The notes: generated by a model not told the origin, from the letters alone. A DNA stretch of 30,374 bases from Verrucomicrobiota bacterium (GCA_023457715.1 JAEWKR010000180.1:1-30374), one strand, 5' to 3'. Numbered from the stretch's first letter, positions 1-10,411 are shown. Made by a program: numbers and translations.

Positions 1-68
1 ATGAGCAAATCCATCTGCTGATCGAGGGCGTCCGTTTCGTTGACGGCGTCGCCGAGAAAGCTGCTTAA
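1..68 (+). CDS. C-terminal end of an unidentified protein (5'-truncated by window edge)
   Basis: Reading from base 3 gives 21 residues (EQIHLLIEGVRF followed by VDGVAEKAA) and a TAA stop at 66-68; bases 1-2 belong to the preceding codon. The stretch is open, has coding-like composition and is followed directly by repeat-rich noncoding DNA, which fits a real gene end. The fragment is too short for me to assign a family. It converges with hinT across the repeat hairpin at 130-257. An in-frame ATG at base 1 in another frame ends after six codons and is not a gene. Confidence 0.5.
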   Translation, partial: EQIHLLIEGVRFVDGVAEKAA

Positions 69-129
69 AAACCTGCTTCCTCAGCTGCTACCCAGCCCTG
101 CCCGTCCACAACTTTTGGTCATATCTCTA

Positions 130-257
130 GGCTTTAGGCGGAAGGCAGAACGGAAGACAGAACCGTAATGCTGCCCCGCCGACAGCCTAAAGCCTAAAGC
201 CTACAGCCTAAAGCCTACAGCCTAAAGCCTACAGCTTAGAGCCTACCGCCTACCGCC
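130..257. repeat. Heptad-armed inverted repeat between convergent genes (element E1)
   Basis: The right arm (185-254) is ten 7-nt units in unbroken register (GCCTAAA, GCCTACA and late variants GCTTAGA, GCCTACC) plus GCC. The left arm (130-164) is about five degenerate heptads (GGCTTTA, GGCGGAA, GGCAGAA and others) that are partly complementary to the right arm, so the whole could fold as a long imperfect hairpin. It lies between the plus-strand gene ending at 68 and the hinT stop at 259-261, which suggests a bidirectional 3'-end role. That role is inferred. Confidence 0.8.
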
Positions 258-258
258 T

Positions 259-603
259 TCATCCCGGAGGCCAGGTCATCTGGCGTTTCGCCAGGAGGTG
301 GACGTGGAGGTGGGGGACGGACTCGCAGGCGTGCGGGCCGTTGTTGATGACGATGCGAAAGCCGTGCTCGAGGTGCAGTTTCCGGGCAACGGCGCCCGCC
401 GTCAGCAGAAGATGACCCAGGACGGCCTGGTCGTCCGCGGCGGCCTCCGCCACGCGCGGGATCACCTTCTTCGGCACGATGAGCAGATGCACGGGCGCCT
501 GGGGCTGGATGTCGTGCAGGACGACACAGTGTTCATCCTCGTGCTCAATCTTCGCCGGAATCTCGCGATCGATGATCTTCTGAAAAATCGTCTTGGAGGC
601 CAT
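259..603 (-). CDS. hinT: HIT-family purine nucleoside phosphoramidase (HinT)
   Basis: A complete 114-residue protein, the usual HinT length. It opens with the family's typical start (TIFQKIIDREIPAKI) and carries the histidine triad H98-x-H100-x-H102 in SVPHLHVHLL, followed by the RQMTWPPG tail of the HinT branch. Known members hydrolyse AMP-lysine and other purine phosphoramidates in the cytoplasm as homodimers. The ATG at 601-603 directly abuts the AT-rich heptad hairpin E2, and there is no Shine-Dalgarno sequence between them. It is last in the minus-strand series trpG, nrdR, unknown gene, hinT. The TGA stop at 259-261 lies one base from element E1. Confidence 0.95.
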   Translation of the reverse strand: MASKTIFQKIIDREIPAKIEHEDEHCVVLHDIQPQAPVHLLIVPKKVIPRVAEAAADDQAVLGHLLLTAGAVARKLHLEHGFRIVINNGPHACESVPHLHVHLLAKRQMTWPPG

Positions 604-688
604 TTATGATTTACGATTTATGATTTATGATTGGAAAGCCGAACGGCGGTTTGTGAAATCATAAATCATAAATCATAAATCGTAAATC
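604..688. repeat. AT-rich heptad-armed hairpin upstream of hinT (element E2)
   Basis: The left arm (604-631) is four heptads TTATGAT/TTACGAT. The right arm (656-688) is AAATC plus four heptads ATAAATC/GTAAATC. About 24 bp (609-632 with 665-688) are perfectly complementary, closing a loop that contains a small GCCGAACGGC palindrome. The same unit builds element E12 at 29269-29356. The hairpin stands between the unknown gene at 706-1236 and hinT, both on the minus strand, so it could terminate or process the transcript. Confidence 0.85.
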
Positions 689-705
689 CCCGTCCACGCC
701 CTTGG

Positions 706-1236
706 CTATAGAAACAACAACTGCAGGTTCGCTGTCGGCGAGGTGCGGGCGGCGGCGAGGTCGCGGATGAAGGCGAGGGCTTCCTGGTACTCGCGCTGGC
801 GGCGCGGGGTGGCGCGGAGGGACGAGGGGAGCAGCGCCTCGCGCAGGTTTGTCACCAGCAGGGTGGATTCGCGGTAGGGGGCGAGTTTCTTCAAGCCCGC
901 CATGACTTCGGCGCGGGCAAAAAGGGGCGTCGATGACTCGGCCGTCAACCCTGCGTCCCAATGGTGGAAACCGACGTGCGGCTGGCGCGCGAAGAGTTTG
1001 CCCAGCAGCTGGGCGGCGGACGCGTTGAAGGCGGCGTCGTATTTCTGCGCAAACTCGGGGTGCTCGCGCATCTGCGCCTCGAGCTCGGCCAGGCTGAAGG
1101 TGATCGCCGCCTTGATCTGCTCGGCGAGGTAGAGGTCGTGGCCGGTCAGCTCGGCAAACAGCCCGTTGACGAAGTGCAGCCGCCGGAGGTCTTCGCGGGG
1201 AGTCATGCGGGGGTCGGGAGGCGACGCCGCGCTCAC
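706..1236 (-). CDS. Unrecognised 176-residue protein, coupled to nrdR
   Basis: I do not recognise this family. The reading frame is complete, helix-rich and charged, without a signal peptide, membrane segment or obvious metal motif, so it is probably cytoplasmic. A GTG start at 1234-1236 overlaps the nrdR TGA (1233-1235) in a GTGA arrangement, which suggests translational coupling. An ATG eleven codons in (1204-1206, MTPREDLRRLHFVNGLF) is the alternative start and opens the better-looking part of the protein. It ends about 20 bp before hairpin E2. Position between nrdR and hinT gives no functional clue beyond co-transcription. Confidence 0.7.
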   Translation of the reverse strand: MSAASPPDPRMTPREDLRRLHFVNGLFAELTGHDLYLAEQIKAAITFSLAELEAQMREHPEFAQKYDAAFNASAAQLLGKLFARQPHVGFHHWDAGLTAESSTPLFARAEVMAGLKKLAPYRESTLLVTNLREALLPSSLRATPRRQREYQEALAFIRDLAAARTSPTANLQLLFL

Positions 1237-1724
1237 CCCGACTTGGGTGGGAGGCCGGGTTGCGGGACGGGATCCTTGCGGCCGAGCGCGCTGATCTCGT
1301 CCACGAACTCGGCCACGTCGCGAAATTCCTTATACACGCTCGCGAAACGCACGTAGGCGACCTGGTCGACGGTGCGCAGACGCTGCATGACGCCTTCGCC
1401 GATCGCGCGCGACGGGATTTCCTTCTCGAACTGGGCTTCCATCGCGTCCATCACGTCCTCCACCAGCATGGCGATCTGCTCCGGGTCGACCGGGCGCTTG
1501 TGGCAGGCGGCCCGCACCGCGCGCACGAGCTTGGCGCGGTCGAAGTCCTCGCGGCGGCCGTCGCGCTTCAGAACGATGATGCCGTCGCGGACGAGCGTTT
1601 CGGTCGTACTGTAGCGGTACCCGCATTCCAGGCATTCGCGCCGGCGGCGGATCGTCGACCCCTCCTTGCTGATCCGGGAGTCGATGACCTTATCCTCGAT
1701 GGAAGTGCACTTCGGACAACGCAT
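1233..1724 (-). CDS. nrdR: Transcriptional repressor NrdR
   Basis: A complete 163-residue NrdR of typical length. The N-terminal zinc ribbon has C3/C6 (MRCPKC) and C31/C34 (ECLECGYRYST) with the basic stretch IRRRRE between them. An ATP-cone domain follows from about residue 46 to 136 (VLKRDGRREDFDRAKLVRAV). Known NrdR proteins bind ATP/dATP and repress ribonucleotide reductase operons at paired NrdR boxes. No nrd gene and no recognisable NrdR box is present in this window, so its targets lie elsewhere. It sits between trpG, from which hairpin E3 separates it, and the unknown gene whose start overlaps its stop. Confidence 0.96.
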   Translation of the reverse strand: MRCPKCTSIEDKVIDSRISKEGSTIRRRRECLECGYRYSTTETLVRDGIIVLKRDGRREDFDRAKLVRAVRAACHKRPVDPEQIAMLVEDVMDAMEAQFEKEIPSRAIGEGVMQRLRTVDQVAYVRFASVYKEFRDVAEFVDEISALGRKDPVPQPGLPPKSG

Positions 1725-1738
1725 GATTACAGAGTTGA

Positions 1739-1838
1739 GCCACAGAGTTCACAGAGCTCCGACACAGAGGTCACAGAGAAATACCGGCCCGCTTGAGAGC
1801 CTCCGTGTTCTGTGTCTGCGCTCTGTGACCTCTGTGGC
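1739..1838. repeat. CACAGAG-type inverted repeat between trpG and nrdR (element E3)
   Basis: The outer arms GCCACAGAGTTCACAGAG (1739-1756) and the complement of 1821-1838 match with one difference. Each arm repeats a CACAGAG core at about 9-nt spacing (TTCACAGAG, GTCACAGAG). Related CACAGAGGTC motifs recur inside the dispersed repeats at 4770 and 30253. It separates the trpG stop from the nrdR start, both minus strand, which fits a terminator or processing hairpin. Confidence 0.75.
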
Positions 1839-1852
1839 GAAGATCGGGTCCA

Positions 1853-2419
1853 TCAATTCAGTTCCAGGAAGTTCTTGAGGATCTTCATGCCGCCGTCGGT
1901 GGCGATGGACTCGGGGTGGAACTGCACGCCCCAGATAGGCAACGTCTTGTGGCGGAGCCCCATCACCTCGCCTTCGGCGGTCTCCGCGGTGATCTCGAGT
2001 TCGGCCGGGAAGGTGGACCGTTCAACGACCAGGGAATGGTAGCGGGTCGCAGCAAAGTCCTGCGGCATGTCCTTGAAGACGTCCGTGTTCCGGTGGCGGA
2101 TGGGCGAGGTTTTTCCGTGCATCAGGCGGTCGGCCCGGACGACGTTGCCGCCGAAATAGTGGCCGATCGACTGATGCCCGAGACAGACGCCGAAGATCGG
2201 TTTCCGGCCGGCGAACGCCTTGATGATGTCGAGGGTAACGCCCGCTTCCTTCGGCGAGCAGGGACCTGGTGACAGCAGGACGCGATCGGGATTGAGCGCC
2301 AAAGCCTCCTGCGGGGTGATCTCGTTGTTCCGGAAAACCTTCTGCTCCACGCCCAGCTGACCAAAATATTGGACGAGGTTGTAGGTGAAGGAGTCGTAGT
2401 TATCGATGACCAGGAGCAT
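1853..2419 (-). CDS. trpG: Glutamine amidotransferase subunit of anthranilate/aminodeoxychorismate synthase
   Basis: A complete 188-residue class I amidotransferase. It opens with MLLVIDNYDSFTYNLVQYF, the TrpG/PabA signature, and has the oxyanion strand LLSPGPCSP (48-56), nucleophile C79 in GVCLGHQSIG and the catalytic H168/E170 in VQFHPES. It supplies ammonia from glutamine to the chorismate-binding subunit TrpE or PabB. Neither partner gene is in the window, so whether it serves tryptophan, folate or both cannot be decided here (pabA is the alternative symbol). The ATG at 2417-2419 has no Shine-Dalgarno sequence. It is divergent from tgt across 145 bp. Confidence 0.93.
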   Translation of the reverse strand: MLLVIDNYDSFTYNLVQYFGQLGVEQKVFRNNEITPQEALALNPDRVLLSPGPCSPKEAGVTLDIIKAFAGRKPIFGVCLGHQSIGHYFGGNVVRADRLMHGKTSPIRHRNTDVFKDMPQDFAATRYHSLVVERSTFPAELEITAETAEGEVMGLRHKTLPIWGVQFHPESIATDGGMKILKNFLELN

Positions 2420-2564
2420 GTGCCGGGGAGCCCGCGGGAGCGCGGGGTTTGTGGTGTGTAAGGAGCAAGGTTTAAGGGTTGCACGGTGGCCGTACAGCCT
2501 AGAGTCGCAATCCGCTGCGCGCAGCCTACACCTTTCGTTCCTGCCTGCACGACTTCGATCTCCG
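2420..2564. promoter_or_regulatory. Divergent intergenic region, trpG / tgt
   Basis: These 145 bp separate the start codons of trpG (minus) and tgt (plus), so promoters for both should lie here or overlap. I see no convincing -35/-10 pair. A CTGCGCGCAG palindrome and a CAGCCTAGAG/CAGCCTACA pair resembling the units of element E1 are present around 2498-2532. Confidence 0.4.
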
Positions 2565-3710
2565 ATGCCCGATCACTTCCATCTTCTAAGCACCGATACA
2601 GCCACGGCGGCCCGGCGGGGCCGGCTGCGCACGCGGCACGGTGTCATCGAAACGCCCATTTTCATGCCGGTGGGCACCCAGGGCACGGTGAAGGCCATCA
2701 CCCCGGCACACCTGCGGGACATCGACGCCCAAATCATCCTCGGCAACACCTACCACTTGAGCCTGCGGCCCGGCAGCGAACTCATCCGGGACCTCGGCGG
2801 CCTGCACCGCTTCATGGGCTGGGATGGGCCCATCCTGACCGACAGTGGCGGCTTCCAGGTGTTTTCGCTGGCGAAGTTACGCAACATCACCGACGCCGGG
2901 GTGGCCTTTCAGTCCCATCTTGACGGCGCCCGCCACTTCCTCGGCCCCCGCGAGGTCATGACGATCCAGCAGAATCTCGGCTCCGACATCGCCATGGTGC
3001 TGGACGAGTGTCCGCCCTGGCCCTGCGAGCGGGATGCCTGTGCCGCCGCCGTGGCGCGCAGCTACCGCTGGGCGAAGCAGTGCAAGGAAATCGCGACGGA
3101 CAATGGGTTCCTGGCCGGCGGCCACCATGTGTTTGCCATCGCCCAAGGCTCCACGTTCGACGACCTGCGCCGCGAGGCGGCCGAGTCGCTCGGCGCGCTG
3201 GATTTTCCCGGTTACGCCGTGGGCGGCGTGAGCGTCGGGGAACCGGAACCGGAGATGCTGAAGCAGGTCGGAGCGACCACTCCGTTCCTGCCGGCGGACA
3301 AGCCGCGCTACACCATGGGCCTCGGGACCCCGCCGCAGCTCCTGAAGATGATCGCCCTGGGCGTGGACATGTTTGACTGCGTCATTCCGACCCGGGTCGC
3401 GCGCAACGGCTTGGTCTTCACGCCCGACGGTCCGTTCAACCTGCGCAACGAGCGGTTCCGCACGGACCCTGCGCCCATCGTGGAGGGGTTGGACAACTAC
3501 ACCTGCCGCAACTTCTCCCGCGCGTACCTCCGTCACCTGACCGTCGCCGGAGAGATGCTCAGCGGCACCCTCCTGACGATCCACAACCTGCACTTCTTCC
3601 TCGATCTCATGGCCCAGGCGCGGGCCCATATCGAGGCCGGCGACTACGGCACGTGGCACCGCGCCTGGATTGAGCGCTACGAGGCGGGGGAGAAGGGAAA
3701 GGGGAAGTGA
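2565..3710 (+). CDS. tgt: Queuine tRNA-ribosyltransferase with an incomplete zinc site
   Basis: Tgt exchanges G34 of GU(N)-anticodon tRNAs for preQ1. The ATG at 2565 gives 381 residues, close to the 375 of E. coli; the frame is open further upstream but that part is not family-like. The general acid/base D93 (LTDSGGFQVFS), the substrate loop GGVSVGE (220-226) and nucleophile D271 (MFDCVIPTRVARNG) are all present. The structural zinc site usually reads C-x-C-x2-C with a histidine 26 residues on. Here the sequence is L309-D-N311-Y-T-C314 with H340, so two of four ligands are missing. The gene follows divergently from trpG and is followed by a nucleotide-sugar gene 71 bp on. Confidence 0.95.
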   Translation: MPDHFHLLSTDTATAARRGRLRTRHGVIETPIFMPVGTQGTVKAITPAHLRDIDAQIILGNTYHLSLRPGSELIRDLGGLHRFMGWDGPILTDSGGFQVFSLAKLRNITDAGVAFQSHLDGARHFLGPREVMTIQQNLGSDIAMVLDECPPWPCERDACAAAVARSYRWAKQCKEIATDNGFLAGGHHVFAIAQGSTFDDLRREAAESLGALDFPGYAVGGVSVGEPEPEMLKQVGATTPFLPADKPRYTMGLGTPPQLLKMIALGVDMFDCVIPTRVARNGLVFTPDGPFNLRNERFRTDPAPIVEGLDNYTCRNFSRAYLRHLTVAGEMLSGTLLTIHNLHFFLDLMAQARAHIEAGDYGTWHRAWIERYEAGEKGKGK

Positions 3711-3730
3711 GAGTGAACGTGAGAGTGAGT
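3707..3730. repeat. Hexamer direct repeat over the tgt stop codon
   Basis: Four 6-nt units (GTGAGA, GTGAAC, GTGAGA, GTGAGT) run from 3707 to 3730 and the TGA stop of tgt (3708-3710) lies in the first. No complementary arm is visible nearby, so unlike the other elements this is a single arm. Confidence 0.55.
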
Positions 3731-3781
3731 CATGCCCCGGGATTTGCTCGAAACCCTCCGGTCCTTTCGCGATAAGTCCGC

Positions 3782-4711
3782 ATGCGCATTCTCGTGACCG
3801 GCGGTGCCGGCTTCCTCGGCTCACACCTCTGCGACCGGTTGATCAACGACGGTCACGAGGTGGTGGCGGTGGACAACCTTTTCACCGGTCAGAAGTGCAA
3901 CCTTGCCCACCTGCTGGCTCATCCCAGGTTTGAATTCGTCCGGCACGACGTGACCGACCCCTTCAAGTTCGAGGTCGATCAGATCTACAACCTCGCGTGC
4001 CCCGCCTCGCCGCCGCATTATCAGTACAATCCGATCAAGACGATCAAGACGTCGGTGATGGGGGCGATCAACGGCCTCGGGCTGGCGAAACGTGTCCGCG
4101 CCCGGATCATGCAGGCAAGCACCAGTGAGGTGTACGGTGACCCGGCGGTGCATCCCCAGCCGGAAAGCTACTGGGGCCACGTCAACCCCATCGGTCGGCG
4201 GTCCTGTTACGATGAGGGCAAGCGGTGTGCGGAAACGCTCTTTTTCGACTACCACCGCGAGAACAAGGTCGATATCCGGGTGGTGCGCATCTTCAACACG
4301 TATGGGCCGCGCATGCATCCCAACGACGGGCGGGTGGTTTCCAACTTTGTGGTGCAGGCGCTGAAGGGGGAGGACCTCCCCCTTTACGGCGACGGCCAGC
4401 AGACGCGGTCCTTCTGCTTTGTGGACGACCTGATCGAAGGCTTTGTCCGGTTCATGGCGCAGACGGAGACCGTCGGGCCGATGAACCTGGGCAACCCGGG
4501 TGAATTCACCATGCTGGAGCTGGCTGAGCTGACGTTGAAACTGACCGGCTCCCGGTCCCGTCTGGTGCACAAACCGCTCCCGGCGGACGACCCCAAGCAG
4601 CGCCGGCCGGATATCACCCTGGCGAAGGGGGTGTTGGGCGGATGGGAACCGAAGGTGTCGCTCGAGGAAGGGCTCGGGCGGACGATCGCGTACTTCCGGG
4701 AGCGTATCTGA
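3782..4711 (+). CDS. NAD-dependent epimerase/dehydratase, probable UDP-glucuronate decarboxylase
   Basis: A complete 309-residue extended SDR. The Rossmann motif G7-x-x-G10-x-x-G13 (VTGGAGFLGSHLC) is followed by V-D-N-L-F-T-G, then ASTSEVYGDP (112-121) and the catalytic Y143-x-x-x-K147 in SCYDEGKRCAE. The run YNLACPASPPHYQYNP and RIFNTYGPRMHPNDGRVVSNF match bacterial UXS proteins, which make UDP-xylose from UDP-glucuronate in the cytoplasm. UXS normally has SYYDEGKR; here the second residue is Cys, next to the catalytic Tyr. UDP-glucose/galactose epimerases are the main alternative but lack the ASPPHYQ stretch. The product could feed cell-surface polysaccharide synthesis; no glycosyltransferase cluster is adjacent. 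Confidence 0.88.
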   Translation: MRILVTGGAGFLGSHLCDRLINDGHEVVAVDNLFTGQKCNLAHLLAHPRFEFVRHDVTDPFKFEVDQIYNLACPASPPHYQYNPIKTIKTSVMGAINGLGLAKRVRARIMQASTSEVYGDPAVHPQPESYWGHVNPIGRRSCYDEGKRCAETLFFDYHRENKVDIRVVRIFNTYGPRMHPNDGRVVSNFVVQALKGEDLPLYGDGQQTRSFCFVDDLIEGFVRFMAQTETVGPMNLGNPGEFTMLELAELTLKLTGSRSRLVHKPLPADDPKQRRPDITLAKGVLGGWEPKVSLEEGLGRTIAYFRERI

Positions 4712-4728
4712 GCGCTCTCGACCCACCA

Positions 4729-5022
4729 CAACGTCCAACAACCAACAGCCAGCGCCCAACCTCCACCCGGAATACCGATTTTGCCACAGAGGTCGCAGAG
4801 GCCCAATCAGAGCCGAGCCGGAGGCGGGCGCTGCGACTGTCTTGGGCGTCACGCGATGAACAGGTTTGTCCAAGGACCGAGCCTCCGTGTTCTCCTTGTC
4901 CGCCGTAGGCTCGGCGAAGGTGGATGTGTCGGAGCTCTGTGCTCTCTGAGGCTACTTCGGGATCCAGGTTCCAACGGCTAGGATTGGGTGTTGGAGGTTG
5001 AATGTTGGGTGTTGGACGTTGG
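4729..5022. repeat. Nested composite repeat between uxs-like gene and secA (element E4)
   Basis: This fills most of the 372-bp gap 4712-5083. Outer arms are heptad arrays: six units from CAACGTC to CACCCGG at 4729-4770 and six complementary-type units (GTGTTGG, ATGTTGG, ACGTTGG and others) at 4981-5022. Inside lies a CACAGAG-type pair (about 4785-4801 with a degenerate counterpart near 4934-4952) around a GC-rich centre containing GAGCCTCCGTGT and a CTCGGCGAAGG segment. The left half of the interior is the dispersed repeat detailed separately. No gene is evident; the open frame upstream of secA running through the right arm encodes only repeat-derived peptide. Confidence 0.8.
4770..4890 (+). 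repeat. 121-bp dispersed repeat, copy A
   Basis: Bases 4770-4890 match 30253-30373 in the same orientation with two differences (G/A at the CACAGAGGTC-type core and C/T in GGGCGT-ACGCG). The match begins GAATACCGATTTTGCC and continues to GAGCCTCCGTGT, where copy B is cut by the window end, so the true repeat may be longer. Confidence 0.9.
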
Positions 5023-5083
5023 TTCCGACTCCCGATTTTGTCGTTTGCCAAGGGGGGCTGGGGGGCTATTTTCTCGACCCTTC

Positions 5084-8113
<3,030 letters not shown>

Positions 8114-8149
8114 CGCCGCCGTGAATCCGCAATTTGCGCCAAGGCTCTT

Positions 8150-8223
8150 AACCACAGATAGACACAGATGAACACAGATGGATGGTCGTTTTGATCTGCG
8201 TCCATCTGAGTCCATCTGTGGTT
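8150..8223. repeat. CACAGAT-type inverted repeat between secA and lnt (element E5)
   Basis: The left arm (8150-8184) repeats ACCACAGAT, GACACAGAT, GAACACAGATGG. The right arm (8193-8223) is GATCTGCGTCCATCTGAG and TCCATCTGTGGTT, complementary overall with a short T-rich loop. It begins about 36 bp after the secA stop and ends 71 bp before lnt, consistent with a terminator for secA. Confidence 0.75.
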
Positions 8224-8294
8224 GAGTAGGATTGGGGAAGACGCTCCGCCTAAGAACGCCATGCGTAGTTCGTTATCCCGCTAGTCTTCCGCTC

Positions 8295-10007
8295 ATGTCC
8301 AAGCCTCTCGATCTCGAGTCACCTTCCGATCCGTACGCGCCGCGGCCGACGTTCGTCCAACGTCATGCGGACGCCGTGGCGGCGGCGGCGGTGTTCGTCC
8401 TCACGGTCGCGCTGGCGGTCTTCGCCTTTCCGCCGTTCAACGCGCCCGAGGCGGCCTACGCGATGCTCATTCCGGGCACGTACTGGGCGTACACGCGTCC
8501 GCGTTTGAAGCTCTTTGTCCTCACCCTTGGGGCAGCCCAGGCGGTGGCCTGGACGCTCATCCTCGGCTGGCTCCATCATGTCACGATGGGAGGCCTGCTG
8601 CTGCTGGGGCCATTCATCGGTGCCTGGGTGGGGACGTGGTACCTCGGTGCGTGGTGGGCGATCCCCCGCATGCTGGGGCAGCCCACGCTGAACCGGCTTC
8701 TGATCATGTTGGGTCTGGCCGGCTTGTGGGTGGTGATCGAGTGGACGCGGACCTGGCTGCTGAGCGGGTTCCCCTGGATGTCGCTCGCGGCCAGCCAGTG
8801 GCAGCGTCCCAGCATTCTCCAGATCGCGGCGTATACCGGGAGCTACGGCATCTCGTTCGTGCTGGTCGCCGCGAACATCGGGTTTGCGGCCTACGCGCAC
8901 CGGTTGTTTCGCGAGCAGGCGACCGGCTTCAACAAACGCAGCCAGGAATTCTTCCTCGCGCTCTTCCTGCTGCTGGGCTGCCTCTGCGTGCACTTTCAGG
9001 ACGCCTTCGGCCGGCTCGCTTATTCGGAGCCGCTGGCGCGCGTGGGGTTCGTTCAACCTTACATTCCGCAGGCGGTAAAATGGGACGCTTCGAAGACGAG
9101 CGAGATCGTCGGCATCCTGGAGCAGACCACGCGCGAGGCCGCGCTGGGCCGGCCGGACGTGATTCTCTGGCCGGAAGCCTCGACGCCGTGGGCGATCAAA
9201 GGCGACGCGTCCGTGCAACGTTTCGCCGAACGTGTGTCGCGGGACGCGAAGGCGCCCCTGTTGCTCGGATCAATCGCGATCGAGAACCCGGGTCCGCAAG
9301 AGCAATGGTTGAACGGCGCTTTCGTGGTCTCCCCGGAGTTTGGGCTGCAGACTGCCTACTACGGAAAGCGCCATCTTGTGCCGTTCGGTGAGTACGTGCC
9401 GTTCCGGCCGCTTTTCGGTTGGCTGAAGAAATTTGTGCCGGTCGGTGATGACTTCACCCCCGGGCCCGACGCGTCGCCGCTGATCGTGAGCACGCGCCGC
9501 GACCCCATCGTGTTTGGACCGCTCGTTTGCTATGAGGACATCTTCCCTGACCTGGCGCGCCGGAGTGTGCTGGCTGGTTCCGAGGCGCTCGTGGTCGTGA
9601 CGAACAATGCCTGGTATGGCGAGGGGGCGGCCGCGTACCAGCATGCGGCGCATTCCGTCCTGCGCGCCGTGGAGACGCGCCGGCCCGTGCTGCGTTGCGG
9701 CAATGGCGGCTGGAGCGGCTGGATCGACGAGTTTGGCGCCATCCGGGCCGTGCTCACGCGCGATGCCGACGGCAACATCTTTACCCAGCCGCAAAAGGCG
9801 GCGGAAAACACGGTTTATTTCCGCGGAGCCGCGGTGGTCGAAGTGACCCGCGATGCGCGTTGGAAGACGGCGCTGACGTTTTACACCCGCCACGGCGACT
9901 GGTTCGTTCTGGTCAGCGCGGTCCTGATCGCCCTGGGCGTCGGCGTGATCGTCCTGGCCGAGCGCGCGGCGCGGCCCAGCCGGTTTGCGCCGAAGACGGC
10001 GGAGTAG
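8295..10007 (+). CDS. lnt: Apolipoprotein N-acyltransferase Lnt
   Basis: A 570-residue inner-membrane enzyme that adds the third acyl chain to lipoproteins. Roughly six hydrophobic helices lie between residues 30 and 235, then a periplasmic nitrilase-like domain with the triad E294 (ILWPEAST), K358 (YYGKRHLVPFGEYVP) and C412 (PLVCYEDIFP), then a final helix near 535-557. TNNAWYG and QHAAHSVLRAVE are also family-typical. The ATG at 8295 (MSKPLDLE) is preferred over an upstream in-frame start at 8232 that begins inside hairpin-adjacent DNA. Lipoprotein maturation is relevant here because a probable lipoprotein is encoded at 14234-15172. Confidence 0.95.
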   Translation: MSKPLDLESPSDPYAPRPTFVQRHADAVAAAAVFVLTVALAVFAFPPFNAPEAAYAMLIPGTYWAYTRPRLKLFVLTLGAAQAVAWTLILGWLHHVTMGGLLLLGPFIGAWVGTWYLGAWWAIPRMLGQPTLNRLLIMLGLAGLWVVIEWTRTWLLSGFPWMSLAASQWQRPSILQIAAYTGSYGISFVLVAANIGFAAYAHRLFREQATGFNKRSQEFFLALFLLLGCLCVHFQDAFGRLAYSEPLARVGFVQPYIPQAVKWDASKTSEIVGILEQTTREAALGRPDVILWPEASTPWAIKGDASVQRFAERVSRDAKAPLLLGSIAIENPGPQEQWLNGAFVVSPEFGLQTAYYGKRHLVPFGEYVPFRPLFGWLKKFVPVGDDFTPGPDASPLIVSTRRDPIVFGPLVCYEDIFPDLARRSVLAGSEALVVVTNNAWYGEGAAAYQHAAHSVLRAVETRRPVLRCGNGGWSGWIDEFGAIRAVLTRDADGNIFTQPQKAAENTVYFRGAAVVEVTRDARWKTALTFYTRHGDWFVLVSAVLIALGVGVIVLAERAARPSRFAPKTAE

Positions 10008-10020
10008 CGCGGCTGCGCTT

Positions 10021-10179
10021 GGTGGACCGCGGGCGGCCCGCCCGCACCCGCCCGCACCCAGCGCCAGATGCGGGCGAGCCGCCCGCGGTCCACCGGAACC
10101 CAGCGCCAAGATGCGGGCGAGCCGCCCGCGGTCCATCGGAACCCGGCGCCAGAGGCGGGCGAGCCGCCCGCGGTCCACG
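10021..10179. repeat. GC-rich palindromic array: one inverted plus three tandem copies (element E6)
   Basis: A unit of the form GATGCGGGCGAGCCGCCCGC plus GGTCCAC occurs at 10067-10094, 10110-10137 and 10152-10179, spaced 43 and 42 bp, with CGGAACCCAGCGCCA linkers. A copy in opposite orientation (GGTGGACCGCGGGCGGCCCG and on) sits at 10021-10046, so copies 1 and 2 can pair into a long hairpin. It starts 13 bp after the lnt stop. A further copy is inside the gene at 15218-17464. The rest of the 404-bp gap to the TonB receptor (10180-10411) holds no gene I can support, only an inverted repeat at 10343. Confidence 0.85.
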
Positions 10180-10342
10180 GACGTCTGATAGGACTGTCCG
10201 ATTTTTGTGCTTACCTCGGGGCGGTGAACCGCCGGACTGTCAGTTCCCGGGTGCGTTTGCCGGACCCCTTCCGTGACCTAAGGTCGCCCCGTTCCCGAAG
10301 TTACCCCTCACCCCCCCCGCGATGCGCTCGTTTTCCGTCCTC

Positions 10343-10366
10343 CGTCGTCTGCGTCCGCAGCCGACG
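10343..10366. promoter_or_regulatory. Imperfect inverted repeat upstream of TonB receptor gene
   Basis: CGTCGTCTGCG at 10343-10353 is complementary to CGCAGCCGACG at 10356-10366 with one mismatch and a 2-nt centre. It lies 46 bp before the start codon, so it could be an operator or a leader hairpin. No binding factor can be named. Confidence 0.3.
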
Positions 10367-10411
10367 CGGTGAACGCCGAACGCTGATTTTCTACCTAACT
10401 ACAAACCACGC

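Noticed and set aside
130..257. CRISPR array
   Set aside because: The repeats are 7 nt with no spacers, and no cas gene is present.
2406..2564. 53-codon N-terminal extension of tgt
   Set aside because: The frame is open, but the residues do not resemble Tgt and the ATG at 2565 gives the family length; the extension also overlaps the trpG start.
4988..5083. Upstream in-frame start for secA
   Set aside because: The extra residues (LEVECWVLDVG type) are translated heptad repeat, not SecA sequence; the ATG at 5084 starts the conserved N-terminus.
10014..10275. Overlapping frames on both strands with GEPPAVHRN repeats
   Set aside because: They come from the GC-rich 43-bp palindromic array; no start, ribosome site or conserved domain supports translation.
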